NCBI GenBank assembly: GCA_024347015.1
Contig: AP024889.1
Coordinates: 2,356,001 to 2,420,000 of the forward strand
Source of the DNA: Vibrio pectenicida
GTDB taxonomy: Bacteria; Pseudomonadota; Gammaproteobacteria; Enterobacterales; Vibrionaceae
Length of the DNA: 64,000 bases
Reading direction: 5' to 3'
Shown here in pieces: positions 1 through 8,969 of the stretch. Both the position numbers and the translations under genes were made by a program. How positions within the stretch are numbered: the first letter of the stretch is position 1; every line of letters begins with the position of its first letter. The notes below the pieces were generated by a model. It saw only the letters and a program-made list of their open reading frames with translations, searched no databases and was not told the origin of the DNA.

Positions 1-123
1 CAATGTAACCGGGGTATTGGGAAGTAAACCCATAACCATGAGCTTTTTCCTTACATCATTTGATAACTGTGAAAAACCAGTAATCGTTGCTTTTTGCCCT
101 TGGGATAGATGTGACAATTTCAT
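1..123 (-). CDS. feoA: Ferrous iron transport protein A, N-terminal part (window edge)
   Basis: The first 41 codons are present; the rest lies outside the window. The protein begins MKLSHLSQGQKATITGF and continues with RKKLMVMGLLPNTPV, the 'kL..mGllpgt.v' pattern of the small SH3-like FeoA domain. FeoA is a cytoplasmic partner of the FeoB ferrous-iron permease, and feoB would be expected next, beyond the edge. A weak Fur-box-like sequence lies about 30 bases upstream. The family call rests on the pattern of only 41 residues. Confidence 0.8.
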   Translation of the reverse strand, partial: MKLSHLSQGQKATITGFSQLSNDVRKKLMVMGLLPNTPVTL

Positions 124-154
124 AAGACAGGCCAATTAAAGATAAAGATAAAAA

Positions 155-169
155 TGAGAAATATTAGTA
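155..169. promoter_or_regulatory. Possible Fur box upstream of feoA
   Basis: TGAGAAATATTAGTA matches about 10 of 14 defined positions of the 7-1-7 Fur consensus (TGATAAT-N-ATTATCA) and lies in the feoA upstream region. Fur control of feo operons is well known. The match is imperfect and the surroundings are AT-rich, so chance similarity is possible. Confidence 0.35.
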
Positions 170-439
170 TTAAGATTTTAGATCTTAACTTGTGTAAATT
201 TAGTAAATCTTGTCTGAAATCAAACATTGCAGATTTGTAACGTTATTTACGTTAATCCAAAGCCGTTAATTACGTTAAAAGGAATAATTTTTACCTATCT
301 ATTGTTGGTATTTTCATTCAAATAACAAATCAAAAATTAAAAAAAAACATTAAATATCAATGCAATATATATTTTGTCGTTTTTTCAATACCAGCTTGGC
401 GTTAATTTTATAAGTAAAACAATGACATAGAATTATAGT

Positions 440-569
440 TAACCACGTCAACAGAGAGTTTCTCTGGCGACAATTCCAGAGGTGGTGCAACCCGCACCAC
501 TCCGGCAGCAAGCGAAGGTGTCATTGACACCCGTGGTATAGTCCCCCGGCTATGCCACGTAATTTTTTT
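440..569 (+). ncRNA. Candidate structured small RNA with four stem-loops
   Basis: Four perfect or near-perfect hairpins follow one another on the plus strand. Stem 1 is CAGAGA/TCTCTG (452-466, 3-base loop). Stem 2 is GTGGTGC/GCACCAC (482-500, loop AACCC), possibly extended by CC/GG at 476-477 and 504-505. Stem 3 is GGTGTC/GACACC (517-531, loop ATT). Stem 4 is a 10-bp stem (532-559, loop TCCCCCGG) followed by a T-run, that is, an intrinsic terminator. The region is much richer in G and C than its surroundings and contains no plausible reading frame. Two loops are C-rich, as in small RNAs that pair with Shine-Dalgarno sequences. No gene follows on the same strand, so a leader or riboswitch role is unlikely. 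The 5' end is estimated and I recognise no known family. Confidence 0.5.
532..569 (+). terminator. Intrinsic terminator of the candidate small RNA
   Basis: The 10-bp stem CGTGGTATAG / CTATGCCACG has one G-U pair and an 8-base loop. It is followed by TAA and seven T residues. It lies on the plus strand, far from any plus-strand protein gene. Confidence 0.75.
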
Positions 570-749
570 CGCATCATGCCAGAATCCTAGACATTCACAA
601 CTTTAAGTTTCTACCAGCTTCAAATGTTCTGCCCTGTTAAATTTTTCTCTCATCCAGCTAATCGAATGAATTACGTATAGTTGCACATGGACTTAATGTG
701 ATGTTAGATGGATATAAAAATTGGAAAATTCTACTAGGTAAAAAGAAAG

Positions 750-3700
750 CTACCCTCGCACCTCAACAAATTGAGTCGGAGAAACACCAAATCGATGTTT
801 AAATCGCTGGCTAAAATAAGATGGATCATTAAATCCGCATTCAAATGCCACATCGGATACTTTTTGTCCAGCTAGCAAGTGACGACAGGCATAGTCTAAA
901 CGAATTTCGGTTAAATAATCGGTAAAAGTTCTCTCAGTAGCAGATTTAAAACGACGTTGTAAACTGCGCTCAGACATATACATTTGCTTAGCAGCCGCTG
1001 CTGTCCCAAATTCAGAATCAGAATAATTTTGAGCCACGAGGCCTTGTAGCTTTTTGATCCATTGTGTAGCTACCTTAGAGTCAGTCAGTTGAGTAATGGT
1101 ATTTTCTTCGAACTGGTTCCCCTTAGGCCAAGCAAACTCAGTCAACTGACTATTACCTGAATTGAATCTGCGGAATGTTCCTCCACTTTCCATAACCAAA
1201 GTACCAATTTCATTCCACACTTCAGAAAAACACGTCAACAAATCCTCAGACTGACCGCTTGGCTCTTGCATAGAAAAAACCACATTTTCCCTTTCATGGC
1301 GATAGGTCATATAAATCGCTTGCCCTCTATCACAGCGACGAATCAAGTTGTCAATGAGTAAGTTAAATACACGATCTAAGTTAGAGATATAGAGAGTTAC
1401 GTAAGTGTCTTTATTTTGCTCTAAATCACTCTTGATAGATAAACCTGCGTTTTCAAGTTCTTCCTGCCAAGCATCAAGAACAGACCTTACGATTAGTGAT
1501 AAATTGTAAGCTGGTAGAGTACCGCTACTCATTGCCCTAAAATTGAGAAGCAAATCAAGCTCATGATTGACATATCTATATAGTTGTAACTTACCTTTCT
1601 TATCCTCAGTTGCCATTTTGGATGAAAAAGTATTGATTCTACCTTTCAGAGCTTCTAATAGTTGACGATATAAAATTCGTCTAACCTTTAACTGCTTCCT
1701 TAAATGCTCATTGTTGGTCAGAAGAATACGGCTTTGGTGGCGTAATTGATTCGTTTTTAATGCCACCTGAGACTTTAATACCTTATTTTTTCTCACCGTT
1801 ACCCGAGAGCGCCAATTTATCAAACTAATAACCAGAACAAAAAACATCAGCACATAGCAAGATATTGCGTAGCCCCCGATATACCAAGGAACAGAGATAG
1901 AAAATACAAAATTTTCTATCTCTGTTTTATCTACTCCATTTGCAACCGCTTTAACTTCAATTGCGTAATGCCCAGGCAAGAGGTGAGCAAATGTTAAATT
2001 CAATCCTGACAATTCAATCCAGCTATCGTTTCCACTGAGCCGATATTGAAGCTTATAGTTACCGCTTTTAGGTAACATTCCAAATTGAAAAGATAATATG
2101 TCACCGAATTTGGCGTGAGGAGATTCTATCATTGCACCAAGAGAATATCTTGATTGATTAATTTTCACTTCACTAAGTAACAATCGCGCTTTAGGAGGAG
2201 TTAATTGGGCAAGCTTTGCTGCGTTAACAACAATCAGATCATAAGCTGACCCGAGTAAAATACCATCAAGGCCATATGAAACACCTGAAGCACACAAACT
2301 TGCCTGAAGTTCATGATTAAGCAGACCAAAAGGCTCACCATAATGCTGAAGCAGATGCCCATTACGATTGTAACGCGTCAAACCGATAGCGGAGCTCAGC
2401 CAAATACCACGACTATTACTGGTTAGACAGTTAGGTACTATATTTTTACTCACCTGTGAGATAGGCTTGAGTTGTAAGTCGCTGACATCAAGAAAAAAAG
2501 CGCCATAACGGCCAGCTACCCCAAAAAAGCCATCATCGATCTCGCTTATACTAACCACGGGACCAAACTGCTGGGATTCTGTTAAATAGTGAACCTGACC
2601 ATTATCCATTACATAAATTCCATGCTCAGTACCCAGTATTAACCGATCATTACTAGCAATGTTCATATCTACTAACTGACTATCGTGTTCACCATTAGTC
2701 ATCCATTCAGAACCATACTGAATAAACTCACCACTAATCGATTCAAAGCGCCAAATTCTTTGTTCGCTCCCACCCCAAATGCGGCCATTATTATCCATGG
2801 CCAATAAATCAGTAGTGAGTGATTTTAAAAAGCTGGGCAATAGTTCCGGTAATATTGCTCCAGAGGCACTATCGATAGTTACAATCCCTTCATCTGTAGC
2901 TACCCAAAGTACACCATTACGTTCAATAACGTCATTGACATTTCCTTCATAAAACAATGTTTTTAAAGTTGTTTTATCAATTTTAAGCTTATAAACTCCA
3001 AGACTGGTAATTAACCAAAAGGTATTTCTTTGATTGAAATACTTAAGTCGACCAAACTCCTCACTAGCGGCCTCTTCATTTAATAAAAAATCTGCTAAGC
3101 GATTAAAATAACGAGAAAAATCAGAAAAATAATAGATTCCAGAGTCACTGGCTATCCAAATATCACCTTGAGCTGTATTAATAAGTGAATAAATTTTCTG
3201 ACCTGACAATTGGCGTATTTCTTTTAATTCACCGTTAAGAGTTGGCTCAAAAGCAAATATATCTAGACCAGAATCAGTTCCAATCCAGTAACCTTTTGCT
3301 GTTTCAGTCAAACTCAGCACTCTACCATCTGATATTTTCCGGCTTTGCAGCGCAGTTTCTTTCAAGTCGACTAGGTAAGCTCCATCAAGAGCCCCTACTA
3401 CTAGCTCTTGGCGAGTTAAAGAATGATGAATAGTTTCAATAGGTTGGGTACCAAACTGACGTAAATATTTAAAACTGCCACGATCAGAGTCAGCTAAGTA
3501 GAGCCCTGTATTTGTCGCTAGTGTCCAGTTCGTATCCATTACTTCAGCATCATTGATTTTCAGCTGAGAAGACTGGCTGTATTGTTCTAGTTTACCAAGT
3601 GAATACGATGCAAAGCCTTTGCTGTCTATTTGATATGTATAGAACCTTGAATGATCAACAGCCCACACATAACGTCCAGATACACCAATTTTATTAATTT

Positions 3701-4055
3701 CTGAGCCAGGAGGGAGACTGAATACAAGCTCAGCTGGTTGCCCAGGAAAAGATCGGAAAACCTCATGCCCCATAAATGACCAAAATGCATGATTTAAAAA
3801 AGCCACATTATGTGGCTTTGGCGTAACGCTCAATTTTAAGTAAGGTAAAACATTTTCCCCATCAAAAAATTGCAACTGATTATGCTGATCTTGAAACCAG
3901 ACTCCGCCATTTTCCTCTAAAAAGAGTTCTTTAGCGACAAACAGCTGGCCATTTTCCTTTGTTGGTATGGGATATAACAAAGGTAGGGAAAACTCCTCAG
4001 CTATCGAGAGGCGAACCAACAATGATAGTATTAAAAAGCAAGCTGCTCTTTTCAC
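750..4055 (-). CDS. Membrane-bound beta-propeller sensor / AraC-type hybrid regulator
   Basis: The 1101-residue protein starts at GTG with AGGGA 7 bases upstream. It has a signal-like N terminus (about 1-19), then repeated Reg_prop-like blades such as GYWIGTDSGL, GDIWIASDSGI and GVLWVATDEGI (about 40-600). A Y_Y_Y-like domain (about 625-720), one membrane segment (about 723-747), a coiled coil and a C-terminal AraC helix-turn-helix (about 1000-1101, with RLDYACRHLL and GFNDPSYFSQRFK) follow. The layout resembles hybrid two-component regulators, but I see no conserved phospho-histidine motif, no clear ATP-binding DxGxG box and no receiver domain. The kinase-like part therefore looks degenerate. 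It probably senses a periplasmic ligand and acts as a membrane-anchored transcription factor. Its target is unknown; the nearest neighbours are feo and znu. Confidence 0.75.
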   Translation of the reverse strand: MKRAACFLILSLLVRLSIAEEFSLPLLYPIPTKENGQLFVAKELFLEENGGVWFQDQHNQLQFFDGENVLPYLKLSVTPKPHNVAFLNHAFWSFMGHEVFRSFPGQPAELVFSLPPGSEINKIGVSGRYVWAVDHSRFYTYQIDSKGFASYSLGKLEQYSQSSQLKINDAEVMDTNWTLATNTGLYLADSDRGSFKYLRQFGTQPIETIHHSLTRQELVVGALDGAYLVDLKETALQSRKISDGRVLSLTETAKGYWIGTDSGLDIFAFEPTLNGELKEIRQLSGQKIYSLINTAQGDIWIASDSGIYYFSDFSRYFNRLADFLLNEEAASEEFGRLKYFNQRNTFWLITSLGVYKLKIDKTTLKTLFYEGNVNDVIERNGVLWVATDEGIVTIDSASGAILPELLPSFLKSLTTDLLAMDNNGRIWGGSEQRIWRFESISGEFIQYGSEWMTNGEHDSQLVDMNIASNDRLILGTEHGIYVMDNGQVHYLTESQQFGPVVSISEIDDGFFGVAGRYGAFFLDVSDLQLKPISQVSKNIVPNCLTSNSRGIWLSSAIGLTRYNRNGHLLQHYGEPFGLLNHELQASLCASGVSYGLDGILLGSAYDLIVVNAAKLAQLTPPKARLLLSEVKINQSRYSLGAMIESPHAKFGDILSFQFGMLPKSGNYKLQYRLSGNDSWIELSGLNLTFAHLLPGHYAIEVKAVANGVDKTEIENFVFSISVPWYIGGYAISCYVLMFFVLVISLINWRSRVTVRKNKVLKSQVALKTNQLRHQSRILLTNNEHLRKQLKVRRILYRQLLEALKGRINTFSSKMATEDKKGKLQLYRYVNHELDLLLNFRAMSSGTLPAYNLSLIVRSVLDAWQEELENAGLSIKSDLEQNKDTYVTLYISNLDRVFNLLIDNLIRRCDRGQAIYMTYRHERENVVFSMQEPSGQSEDLLTCFSEVWNEIGTLVMESGGTFRRFNSGNSQLTEFAWPKGNQFEENTITQLTDSKVATQWIKKLQGLVAQNYSDSEFGTAAAAKQMYMSERSLQRRFKSATERTFTDYLTEIRLDYACRHLLAGQKVSDVAFECGFNDPSYFSQRFKHRFGVSPTQFVEVRG

Positions 4056-4279
4056 CGCACATTCCCTTGCACTATGGGTGTTTCAGATAGAATCAAAAGT
4101 CTCTTAATGTCACCTTGAGGCCACCTCACTAAACACAAAACAATCATTTAATCTATTGATTATTTTATGGAAAGCTATCTTATTAAGCGTTAAAAAACAA
4201 TGATATTGATTCAAAAAACACTCACATAATATCAAACTCGATGAAAATCAATGTCGTTACACTGATAGCCTGACAAAAT

Positions 4280-5155
4280 TTATTTCCCACCCAGGCAATC
4301 AACAAAGCTATCAACAATGGATTGAATAAAAACAAAATAGCTATCTAGGCCAGCTTTTGTTTCTGTGCCAAGTGGGTCAAGCGTACCTGTGCTAGCTTGG
4401 CTACCACGAAGCACTGAATCAATCACAGCAGGTGAAAATTGAGGCTCTGAGAATACACACTTAGCATCCCCTTTTGATAGTTTTTTCTTAATATCAATTA
4501 ACGTTTTAGCTCCAGGTTTTCTTTCAGGGCTAACCGTAAATTCACCGATATGTTTAAGGCCATAATCTTGCTCGAAGTAACCATATGCATCGTGAAATAC
4601 GTAGTATCCTATTTCTTTGATAGGAGCTAGCTGCTCACGCCATTTTGTCGCTTGATTTTCTAATTTACTTGCAAAGGCTTGATAGTTAGTCTGATATATC
4701 GCTTGATTATCAGGATCTAACTCACCAAGTTTATTACTTAATGCCTTTGCTACCTGCTTGCTCTGTTTTAGACCTAACCAAAAGTGAGGATCATGAGTAC
4801 CATGTTCATGCCCATCGTGATGATGCCCTTCATGTGTATAAGTTCGAAGATCTAAATTATTCAGCTCACTAATCGTCAGAATATTGCTCTGATGTTCTAG
4901 TATTTTTACTAAAAATGGTTCCAAGTCATGCCCATACCAAACCACAAGATCCGCTCTTTTTAAACGCTTCACATCTGAAGGCTTTAAAGCATAGTCATGA
5001 GGTGATGTGTTTGAATCCAATAGCACTTCAGGGTTCGAGATACCTTTAGTGATTTCAAAGGCAATCATTTGAATGGGCTTAATACTAGTCAACACTTCAG
5101 TAGCATTAACATTCCCCATAATTAGCATAGATAGTAAAAGAAAAAATAATTTCAT
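4280..5155 (-). CDS. znuA: Periplasmic zinc-binding protein of the ZnuABC transporter
   Basis: The 291-residue cluster A-I solute-binding protein has a cleavable signal peptide (about 1-18). Likely zinc ligands are H53 (SPHDY), H124 (DPHFWLG) and H188 (VFHDAYGYFEQ). A histidine- and aspartate-rich loop at about 108-121 is typical of zinc-specific members and may help gather zinc. It captures periplasmic zinc and delivers it to ZnuB. The gene is divergent from znuC, and an intergenic Zur box explains co-regulation. Confidence 0.95.
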   Translation of the reverse strand: MKLFFLLLSMLIMGNVNATEVLTSIKPIQMIAFEITKGISNPEVLLDSNTSPHDYALKPSDVKRLKRADLVVWYGHDLEPFLVKILEHQSNILTISELNNLDLRTYTHEGHHHDGHEHGTHDPHFWLGLKQSKQVAKALSNKLGELDPDNQAIYQTNYQAFASKLENQATKWREQLAPIKEIGYYVFHDAYGYFEQDYGLKHIGEFTVSPERKPGAKTLIDIKKKLSKGDAKCVFSEPQFSPAVIDSVLRGSQASTGTLDPLGTETKAGLDSYFVFIQSIVDSFVDCLGGK

Positions 5156-5195
5156 AAGTCAATATCACTCAACTCTGGTGTTAAAGTTTGACGAA

Positions 5196-5210
5196 TGTTA
5201 CATTATAACA
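5196..5210. promoter_or_regulatory. Zur operator between znuA and znuCB
   Basis: TGTTACATTATAACA closely matches the gammaproteobacterial Zur palindrome core TGTTATANTATAACA and lies in the 82-bp gap between the divergent znuA and znuC start codons. One site can repress both directions when zinc is plentiful. Confidence 0.85.
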
Positions 5211-5237
5211 ATAGTTTTTTGCAAATGAGTTCTATTC

Positions 5238-6023
5238 ATGTCGGCATTGGTCGAACTACAACAAGTATGTGTTCAATTTGGAGAGCGTAAAATTCTCGAT
5301 AAGGTTAGCCTTACTATTAAAAAAGGCGAAATCACAACTGTAATTGGGCCAAATGGCGCAGGAAAATCGACTTTAGTTAAGGTACTCTTAGGACTCCAAA
5401 CTCAATACCAAGGCACAGTAAAAAAAATCAAAGGCTTAAGAGTTGGCTACGTACCACAAAAACTCAAACTCAACGATTCTCTTCCTTTAAATGTGCAACG
5501 GTTTATGAAGCTAGCTGGTAAGTACAGTATTCAGGAATTAAGAGAAGCCTTAAATCTAGTCGGAGCCGAACATTTAATTAAAGCCAATATGCATTCGCTA
5601 TCAGGCGGTGAAAATCAGCGTATTTTACTCGCACGAGCACTACTTCAGCGCCCTGATTTACTTGTTTTAGATGAGCCAGCTCAAGGGGTAGATGTACAGG
5701 GTCAAGTCGACTTATACGAGCTTATAGATACCATTCGTCATCGCTTCCAGTGCGCCGTATTTATGATATCTCACGACTTACATCTCGTAATGGCGAAAAC
5801 AGATGATGTTATCTGCTTACACCATCATATTTGCTGCTCTGGTACTCCTGCTGATATCACTAAACACCCCAACTATATTGCGCTATTTGGTGAGGTAAGG
5901 AGTGAATCCCTTGCATTTTATCATCACCAACATAGTCACCATCACCATGATCTCGCTGGCGAACCAGTCTCTGGTGAAGCCACTACCTGCTCAAATCATT
6001 CACACGGCCATCATCATGATTGA
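5238..6023 (+). CDS. znuC: Zinc ABC transporter ATP-binding protein
   Basis: The 261-residue ABC ATPase has Walker A GPNGAGKST (37-45), the Q-loop region YVPQK, signature LSGGENQ (about 120-126) and Walker B LLVLDEP (about 140-146). It powers zinc import through ZnuB. The last 35 residues are very rich in histidine (HHQHSHHHH and HSHGHHHD), a metal-binding tail outside the ATPase fold. The 3' end overlaps the start of znuB by 8 bases, suggesting translational coupling. Confidence 0.95.
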   Translation: MSALVELQQVCVQFGERKILDKVSLTIKKGEITTVIGPNGAGKSTLVKVLLGLQTQYQGTVKKIKGLRVGYVPQKLKLNDSLPLNVQRFMKLAGKYSIQELREALNLVGAEHLIKANMHSLSGGENQRILLARALLQRPDLLVLDEPAQGVDVQGQVDLYELIDTIRHRFQCAVFMISHDLHLVMAKTDDVICLHHHICCSGTPADITKHPNYIALFGEVRSESLAFYHHQHSHHHHDLAGEPVSGEATTCSNHSHGHHHD

Positions 6024-6801
6024 ATTTTTATTGCCTGCTATTATTGCCGGATTAGGTATCGCTATTATTGCGGGTCCTTTAGGCTCATTTGTCGTATGGC
6101 GAAAAATGGCTTACTTTGGAGACACATTGGCCCATGCCTCATTGATGGGGCTTGCTTTGGGACTTTTACTCGATATCAACCTATATTTAGCCCTAACAGT
6201 TTGCTGCCTAGGCTTGGCGTTTATTTTAGTCACCTTACAAAGGCAAAGGTTAGTTGCAACGGATACATTACTAGGAATTTTGGCCCATAGTGCACTTTCT
6301 CTCGGTCTAGTTGCTGTAAGCTTTATCGACAATGTCAGGATAGATTTAATGAGTTATCTGTTTGGGGACTTACTTGCAGTAACACCAATGGATCTTATTT
6401 ACATTTTTTCTGGGGTAATTTTAGTTTCAAGCATACTGTATTATTTTTGGCAATCATTACTTTCAACAACAGTCTGTGAAGAACTCGCTGCTGTAGAAGG
6501 ACATAACGTTGAACTAATGCGACTTATCCTAATGATTTTAGTTGGATTAGTGATAGCAATCGGCATGAAATTTGTTGGCGCGCTGATCATGACATCGCTT
6601 TTGATTATACCTGCTGCAACCGCAAGACGCTTTTCCCAAACGCCAGAACAAATGGCAGTAATATCATCTGGTATCGGGGCAATAGCCGTCTTACTTGGCC
6701 TGAGTTTATCTTGGTATTATGATACTCCAGCAGGCCCTTCAGTTGTTATTAGCGCTGCATTTATGTTCATGCTTGCTCAACTTTATAGGGTCAAAGTATA
6801 A
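6016..6801 (+). CDS. znuB: Zinc ABC transporter membrane permease
   Basis: The 261-residue polytopic ABC-3 family permease contains FVVWRKMAYFGDTLAHASL and GMKFVGALIMTSLLIIPAAT, both conserved in ZnuB/MntB proteins. The start is placed at the ATG giving MIEFLLPAIIAGLG. This gives the usual family length of 261 residues and an 8-base overlap with znuC. The frame stays open 114 bases further upstream, but that stretch lies over the histidine tail of znuC and is unlikely to be translated here. It forms the inner-membrane zinc channel with ZnuA and ZnuC. Confidence 0.93.
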   Translation: MIEFLLPAIIAGLGIAIIAGPLGSFVVWRKMAYFGDTLAHASLMGLALGLLLDINLYLALTVCCLGLAFILVTLQRQRLVATDTLLGILAHSALSLGLVAVSFIDNVRIDLMSYLFGDLLAVTPMDLIYIFSGVILVSSILYYFWQSLLSTTVCEELAAVEGHNVELMRLILMILVGLVIAIGMKFVGALIMTSLLIIPAATARRFSQTPEQMAVISSGIGAIAVLLGLSLSWYYDTPAGPSVVISAAFMFMLAQLYRVKV

Positions 6802-6814
6802 GCACACAAATAAA

Positions 6815-6843
6815 AATGGGTTGATGTAATCCATCAACCCATT
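6815..6843. terminator. Terminator between convergent znuB and purF
   Basis: A perfect 12-bp stem (AATGGGTTGATG / CATCAACCCATT) with a 5-base loop lies between the two convergent genes. On the minus strand it is followed by TTTTA, so it serves purF best. On the plus strand the T-run is poor, although the hairpin may still stop znuCB transcripts. Confidence 0.8.
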
Positions 6844-6863
6844 AGAGTTCGCTAATCGATTGT

Positions 6864-8378
6864 TTACGCACCCTCGTTGTGTAATTCCAAATTCGCAAGT
6901 TCTTGCTGTATCTCTCGTTGGACTTTTGCATCATCGCTACGCAGAGACTCAAGGAAATCAAGATATTTCTGGTCAATATCCCCTGTCACATAATCACCAT
7001 TGAAAACCGAAGTATCAAACTTTGTAACGTCAGCATTACCCATGCCCACCGCAGATATCAAGTCATCCAATGTCTGGAAAATGAGCTCATCTGCTCCTAT
7101 CTGTTTACGAATCGCCTCATTATCTCGACCATGGGCTATTAATTCGTTGGCGGTTGGCATATCTATTCCATAAACGTTCGGGAAACGAACTTCTGGTGCA
7201 GCAGAGACCATAAATACCTTCTTGGCTCCTGAATCTCTTGCCATCTCAATAATCTGTTCTGACGTTGTCCCACGGACGATTGAATCATCAACAAGCAGTA
7301 CATTCTTATCTTTAAATTCAGAACGAATTGCGTTGAGTTTCCGACGAACAGACTTCTTACGCTGTTGCTGACCAGGCATAATAAAAGTTCGGCCCACATA
7401 ACGGTTTTTTACAAATCCCTGACGATAAGGTTTATCTATCGCCTGAGCAATTTGCAAAGCAATATCACACGAAGTTTCTGGGATTGGGATAACGACATCA
7501 ATATCTAAATGGCTATATTCATCATGGATACGCGCTCCCAGCTTTTTGCCCATTTCCACCCGCGCACTATAAACGGAAATTTTATCTATGAAGGAATCTG
7601 GGCGTGCAAAGTAAACAAACTCAAAGATACAAGGGTTAAGTGTTGGATTGTCAGCACATTGTTTAGTATGCAACTGCCCATCAAATGTCGCATAGATGGC
7701 TTCACCAGGGGCTAAGTCACGCACAAAGTCAAAACCGACAGCATCTAAAGCAACTGATTCAGAAGCAATCATATACTCCGTACTTCCATCAACTTCACGC
7801 TTTCCTAAGCAAAGGGGACGGATACCATTTGGATCACGAAATGCAATCATGCCATGACCAATAACCATGGCAGAAACTGCATATGCCCCTTTGATAGTAC
7901 GATGTACATTGGTAACAGCACGGAAAACATCTTCAGCTGTCACATTACCTTTGACTGTATCAATTTCGTGGGCCAAAACATTGAGTAAAACTTCAGAATC
8001 TGAGGTCGTATTGACATGACGACGATCTTTCTCAAACAACTTTTCGCGAACTTCCACCGCATTAGTTAAATTACCATTGTGGGCAAGAGTAATTCCAAAA
8101 GGTGAATTAACATAAAAAGGTTGAGCTTCTGAGGCACTGGAACTGCCTGCTGTAGGGTAGCGCACATGCCCGATACCAACAGTTCCTTGTAGGCGTTGCA
8201 TGTGCTTTGCTTCAAACACGTCCTTCACCAAACCGTTCGCCTTCCTCAGGCGAAAACGATTGCTTTCTATGGTACAAATACCCGCGGCATCTTGGCCACG
8301 ATGCTGTAACACAGTCAATGCGTCATAAATAGACTGGTTTACAGGCGTTGCACCCACGATTCCAACAATACCACACAT
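6864..8378 (-). CDS. purF: Amidophosphoribosyltransferase
   Basis: The 504-residue enzyme makes 5-phosphoribosylamine from PRPP and glutamine, the first committed step of purine synthesis. The start MCGIVGIVG gives the N-terminal nucleophile Cys2 of class II glutamine amidotransferases. The C-terminal phosphoribosyltransferase domain has the PRPP loop [14 protein letters not shown] (about 364-377). It follows cvpA, as in E. coli, and a PurR operator lies upstream of cvpA. Confidence 0.97.
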   Translation of the reverse strand: MCGIVGIVGATPVNQSIYDALTVLQHRGQDAAGICTIESNRFRLRKANGLVKDVFEAKHMQRLQGTVGIGHVRYPTAGSSSASEAQPFYVNSPFGITLAHNGNLTNAVEVREKLFEKDRRHVNTTSDSEVLLNVLAHEIDTVKGNVTAEDVFRAVTNVHRTIKGAYAVSAMVIGHGMIAFRDPNGIRPLCLGKREVDGSTEYMIASESVALDAVGFDFVRDLAPGEAIYATFDGQLHTKQCADNPTLNPCIFEFVYFARPDSFIDKISVYSARVEMGKKLGARIHDEYSHLDIDVVIPIPETSCDIALQIAQAIDKPYRQGFVKNRYVGRTFIMPGQQQRKKSVRRKLNAIRSEFKDKNVLLVDDSIVRGTTSEQIIEMARDSGAKKVFMVSAAPEVRFPNVYGIDMPTANELIAHGRDNEAIRKQIGADELIFQTLDDLISAVGMGNADVTKFDTSVFNGDYVTGDIDQKYLDFLESLRSDDAKVQREIQQELANLELHNEGA

Positions 8379-8413
8379 GTCCTAATCCTCGATTTGCGAC
8401 AATGACTGGTGCA

Positions 8414-8905
8414 CTATTGCACACCAGATAAGAAACTCGATGTAGCTTGTATATGTTCAAAAAAAGGTGCAATGATACGACTAAATTCCGGTACCAACTG
8501 CGATCCTTTCCACCACTCTGAATCCGAAAACGAGGTAAACGAATCCATAAAAAACAGTGCAGCAGATACAATAAGAACACCCCTCAAGCCACCAAAAACA
8601 ACGCCTATCACCCTGTCTGTCCCAGACAAACCTGTCTTTTGTACTAGTTGGGCAATTACATAGTTTACTATAGCGCCTACAACCAGTGTAGAAACAAACA
8701 AAGTGGCTATTGCAGCCCCATTACGAAACATCTCATCTTGTATATTGGAAAAATACATAGCTAACTTAGCATAGTACTGACTGGCAATGAAAAATGCCCC
8801 AAACCAAATAACTAAAGACAATGCTTCTTTGGTGAAACCACGTACTAAACTGATCACCGCCGATAGGCCGATAACACTTAAAATGACAATATCTAATGCG
8901 TTCAT
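8414..8905 (-). CDS. cvpA: CvpA family inner-membrane protein
   Basis: The 163-residue protein has about four hydrophobic segments, starting MNALDIVILSVIGLSAVISL and containing GFTKEALSLVIW, typical of the CvpA family. In E. coli, CvpA is needed for colicin V production and affects envelope stress tolerance; its biochemical role is uncertain. It lies directly upstream of purF, the usual cvpA-purF operon. Confidence 0.93.
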   Translation of the reverse strand: MNALDIVILSVIGLSAVISLVRGFTKEALSLVIWFGAFFIASQYYAKLAMYFSNIQDEMFRNGAAIATLFVSTLVVGAIVNYVIAQLVQKTGLSGTDRVIGVVFGGLRGVLIVSAALFFMDSFTSFSDSEWWKGSQLVPEFSRIIAPFFEHIQATSSFLSGVQ

Positions 8906-8953
8906 TTGCTCTTACATCTTAAGTTAGCGCGCATTTTAACAGAAAAAATGCTG

Positions 8954-8969
8954 ACGCAAACGTTTTCTT
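8954..8969. promoter_or_regulatory. PurR operator upstream of cvpA-purF
   Basis: ACGCAAACGTTTTCTT is a near-perfect match to the PurR consensus (ACGCAAACGTTTTCNT). It lies 49 bases before the cvpA start codon and overlaps the stop codon of dedD by two bases. This matches the PurR-controlled cvpA-purF arrangement known in E. coli. It implies a promoter for cvpA-purF separate from the upstream folC-dedD transcript. Confidence 0.87.

Larger units (their letters stand above)
124..749. other. Long intergenic region between feoA and the AraC-type regulator gene
   Basis: This is the only gap above 300 bases. 124-430 is very AT-rich and should carry the feoA promoter reading left. 432-569 holds a run of stem-loops and a terminator (annotated separately as a candidate small RNA). 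570-749 shows no convincing gene or site; it lies beyond the stop codon of the minus-strand regulator gene. Confidence 0.6.

Noticed and set aside
440..569. Riboswitch or integron attC site for the hairpin run near feoA
   Set aside because: No gene follows on the same strand, and no attC core (GTTRRRY/RYYYAAC) or recognised riboswitch core motif is present.
5902..6015. Longer znuB with 38 extra N-terminal codons
   Set aside because: The extension lies over the histidine tail of znuC, is not permease-like, and the shorter form has the usual 261-residue length.
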